From an uncultured Lachnospiraceae bacterium (GTDB lineage Bacteria > Bacillota > Clostridia > Lachnospirales > Lachnospiraceae), in the NCBI GenBank assembly GCA_910584115.1, contig CAJTYN010000158.1:1-7060 (forward strand): a stretch of DNA of 7,060 bases. The letters run 5' to 3'. The notes under the pieces were generated by a model that was given only the letters and a program-made list of their open reading frames with translations, ran no database searches and was not told the origin of the DNA. A program made the position numbers and the translations under genes. Shown here in pieces: positions 6,559 to 7,060 of this stretch (position 1 is the first letter of the stretch; the number at the start of each line of letters is the position of its first letter).

Positions 6559-6670
6559 AGGAGCAATCAAAGGATATTGAGCTGTCCGATGAGTTGCACC
6601 GGAAACTAAATGATATTAGTCATAACAACTGGCTATTTCCTTGGCGTAGGAGATAGCTAGTTTATTTTTT
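6559..6670 (+). ncRNA. Antisense antitoxin RNA of the type I toxin-antitoxin locus (RatA/SR4-like arrangement)
   Basis: About 112 nt, bounded by the promoter at 6524-6552 and the terminator at 6627-6670. Its 3' end reaches the toxin stop codon (6662-6664), and the whole RNA is antisense to the 3' untranslated part of a toxin mRNA that ends near 6475. Convergent, 3'-overlapping RNAs are the arrangement of Bacillus subtilis txpA/ratA and bsrG/SR4, where pairing leads to RNase III cleavage of the toxin mRNA or blocks its translation. No coding potential is seen. Ends are estimated from promoter and terminator, and the role is inferred from arrangement. Confidence 0.72.
6627..6670 (+). terminator. 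Strong intrinsic terminator of the antisense RNA
   Basis: A 15-bp stem (6627-6641 with 6648-6662, two G-T wobbles) closed by the loop TGGCGT is followed by TTTATTTTTT (6661-6670). It is a textbook rho-independent terminator. The stem overlaps the toxin stop codon, so its transcript in the other direction forms the structured 3' region of the toxin mRNA. Confidence 0.88.
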
Positions 6671-6742
6671 GTGGTGGTTGTCGAGATATGTTAAGACTGC
6701 AAAAACGACTAATAATAGCGTTAAGATCTCTAGCGTATCCAT
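6662..6742 (-). CDS. Type I toxin, 26-aa membrane peptide (TxpA/BsrG/holin-like-toxin kind)
   Basis: Minus-strand ATG at 6742-6740, 4 nt after AAGGAGGT (6754-6747), a near-perfect ribosome binding site that fixes this start over any further upstream. The peptide begins MDTLEILTLLL, has one hydrophobic helix over about residues 4-20 and ends in a polar, basic DNHHKK. The M-x(2,3)-E-x-L start, single helix and Lys-rich end are the hallmarks of Firmicute type I toxins often annotated as putative holin-like toxin. Such peptides insert in the membrane and disturb it or wall synthesis. Context supports the call: own promoter (6816-6844), a long structured leader and a convergent antisense RNA. It was probably missed by gene callers because of its length. 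The exact family is by recall. Confidence 0.8.
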   Translation of the reverse strand: MDTLEILTLLLVVFAVLTYLDNHHKK

Positions 6743-6780
6743 ATGTACCTCCTTCCCGTTTCCGGAAAGAACAACCACCA
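6672..6780 (-). repeat. 10-bp inverted repeat joining the toxin mRNA leader to the end of its coding region
   Basis: TGGTGGTTGT at 6672-6681 and its exact complement ACAACCACCA at 6771-6780. In the toxin mRNA the leader copy lies upstream of the ribosome binding site and the other copy spans the codons for the last residues (DNHHK). Pairing would close the coding region into a long-range loop. Comparable 5'-3' locks keep several type I toxin mRNAs translationally silent. Confidence 0.7.
6747..6769 (-). promoter_or_regulatory. Toxin ribosome binding site with local hairpin
   Basis: AAGGAGGT (6754-6747, minus) is one of the strongest Shine-Dalgarno sequences in the window. Directly upstream, CTTTCC (6769-6764) can pair with GGGAAG (6757-6752) across the loop GGAAAC, with one G-U pair, and this covers the first three bases of the site. 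The stem is short but would add to the leader/coding-end pairing in limiting ribosome access. Confidence 0.6.
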
Positions 6781-6815
6781 GACTATCCCTACGTTGCCCT
6801 AATCTGACTATGAGT

Positions 6816-6844
6816 ATTGTAGCATACAGGGCGAAATGAAGCAA
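6816..6844 (-). promoter_or_regulatory. Sigma-A promoter of the toxin gene (extended -10)
   Basis: Read on the minus strand: TTGCTT (6844-6839), a 17-bp spacer, then TACAAT (6821-6816) preceded by TGC, an extended -10 (TGnTACAAT). The start would be near 6809, leaving a leader of about 67 nt before the toxin ATG. The -10 is one base off consensus and the -35 two, so it looks somewhat weaker than the antisense promoter, as expected for a toxin-antitoxin pair. Confidence 0.7.
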
Positions 6845-6873
6845 TAGGCATATTTTTTGAAGTGTGGTCTATA

Positions 6874-6945
6874 CGTGATATGGATCCGATCCCAATAAAA
6901 ATATGATACGATGGTCCACTGGATCCATCTAGTTGCGGTATCACG
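6874..6945. repeat. Nested dyad element between the toxin promoter and the right end
   Basis: CGTGATA-TGGATCC (6874-6887) is complementary in order to GGATCCA (6921-6927) and TATCACG (6939-6945), so 14 bp can form with an 11-nt bulge on one side. A competing hairpin, GATGGTCC with GGATCCATC (6910-6917 with 6921-6929, one bulge), uses the same right arm, so the two folds exclude each other. No ORF is visible. It may be a structured leader, a protein-binding site or a recombination site; the role is not shown. Confidence 0.5.
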
Positions 6946-6986
6946 GATGATCCAGCGCGATCTGGCGCAGGATATCGCCCTATCTT

Positions 6987-7012
6987 TCTATATATATCTA
7001 TATATATGTATA
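6987..7012. repeat. TA-rich tandem repeat in the non-coding right end
   Basis: TCTATATATA occurs twice in direct tandem (6987-6996, 6997-7006), followed by TGTATA. Between 6845 and 7060 I see no gene with a credible start and ribosome binding site on either strand; besides the dyad element this easily melted tract is the only clear structure. 7013-7060 holds nothing I can name. Confidence 0.45.
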
Positions 7013-7060
7013 CAAGAACCTATAAAAAGATATATGTTTATTAGAAATATGTCACGTTGT

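Noticed and set aside
6743..6844. N-terminal extension of the toxin frame on the minus strand (60 aa in total)
   Set aside because: The upstream codons overlap the toxin promoter and leader, while the AAGGAGGT site is perfectly spaced for the internal ATG at 6742.
6987..7012. TA-rich tandem repeat considered as a CRISPR or replication origin
   Set aside because: Only two 10-nt units with no spacers; no DnaA-box or iteron set and no replication gene nearby in the window.

Overview
The window looks like part of a temperate phage or prophage of a low-GC Gram-positive host, most likely a clostridial (Lachnospiraceae-type) Firmicute. Four things point there: strong AAGGAGG-type ribosome binding sites, canonical sigma-A promoters, heavy use of AGG and ATA codons, and a packaging module (probable small terminase, large terminase, SPP1-type portal) of Firmicute siphophage style. 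The species cannot be named from sequence alone.

Layout. (1) 1-812: an A+T-rich gene, cut by the left edge, for a zinc-ribbon protein with one membrane helix, closed by a weak A/T hairpin. (2) 858-1393: a small unrecognised gene, then a gene-poor stretch with an intrinsic terminator (1235-1272) and a decayed duplicate of the 3' end of the small gene (about 1320-1388). (3) 1394-3038: an unusual C5-cytosine DNA methyltransferase locus. A 74-residue ORF resembles a target-recognition segment and overlaps the main ORF by 17 nt. The main ORF has lost motif I from its N terminus and carries it at its C terminus, so it looks circularly permuted. It is also interrupted by a 136-residue mini-intein placed exactly before the catalytic cysteine of motif IV. 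(4) 3061-6485: probable small terminase, large terminase and portal, closely spaced and co-directional, richer in G+C than the left end. (5) 6475-6844: a compact type I toxin-antitoxin locus. A 26-residue membrane toxin of the TxpA/BsrG/holin-like-toxin kind lies on the minus strand with its own promoter and strong ribosome binding site. A convergent plus-strand antisense RNA has a consensus promoter (TTGAAA-17 bp-TATAAT) and a strong intrinsic terminator that overlaps the toxin stop codon. (6) 6845-7060: no convincing gene; a nested dyad element and a short TA-rich repeat.

How the parts may work together. The terminase pair and portal form the DNA-packaging motor. The methyltransferase just upstream would modify phage or host DNA, but only after the intein has excised itself and restored the PCQ active site, so its activity depends on protein splicing. 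The toxin-antitoxin cassette sits directly after the portal gene and faces against the late operon. Its antisense RNA, and any late-gene read-through, would be complementary to the toxin mRNA. This fits a prophage maintenance or anti-competitor cargo, although that role is inferred.
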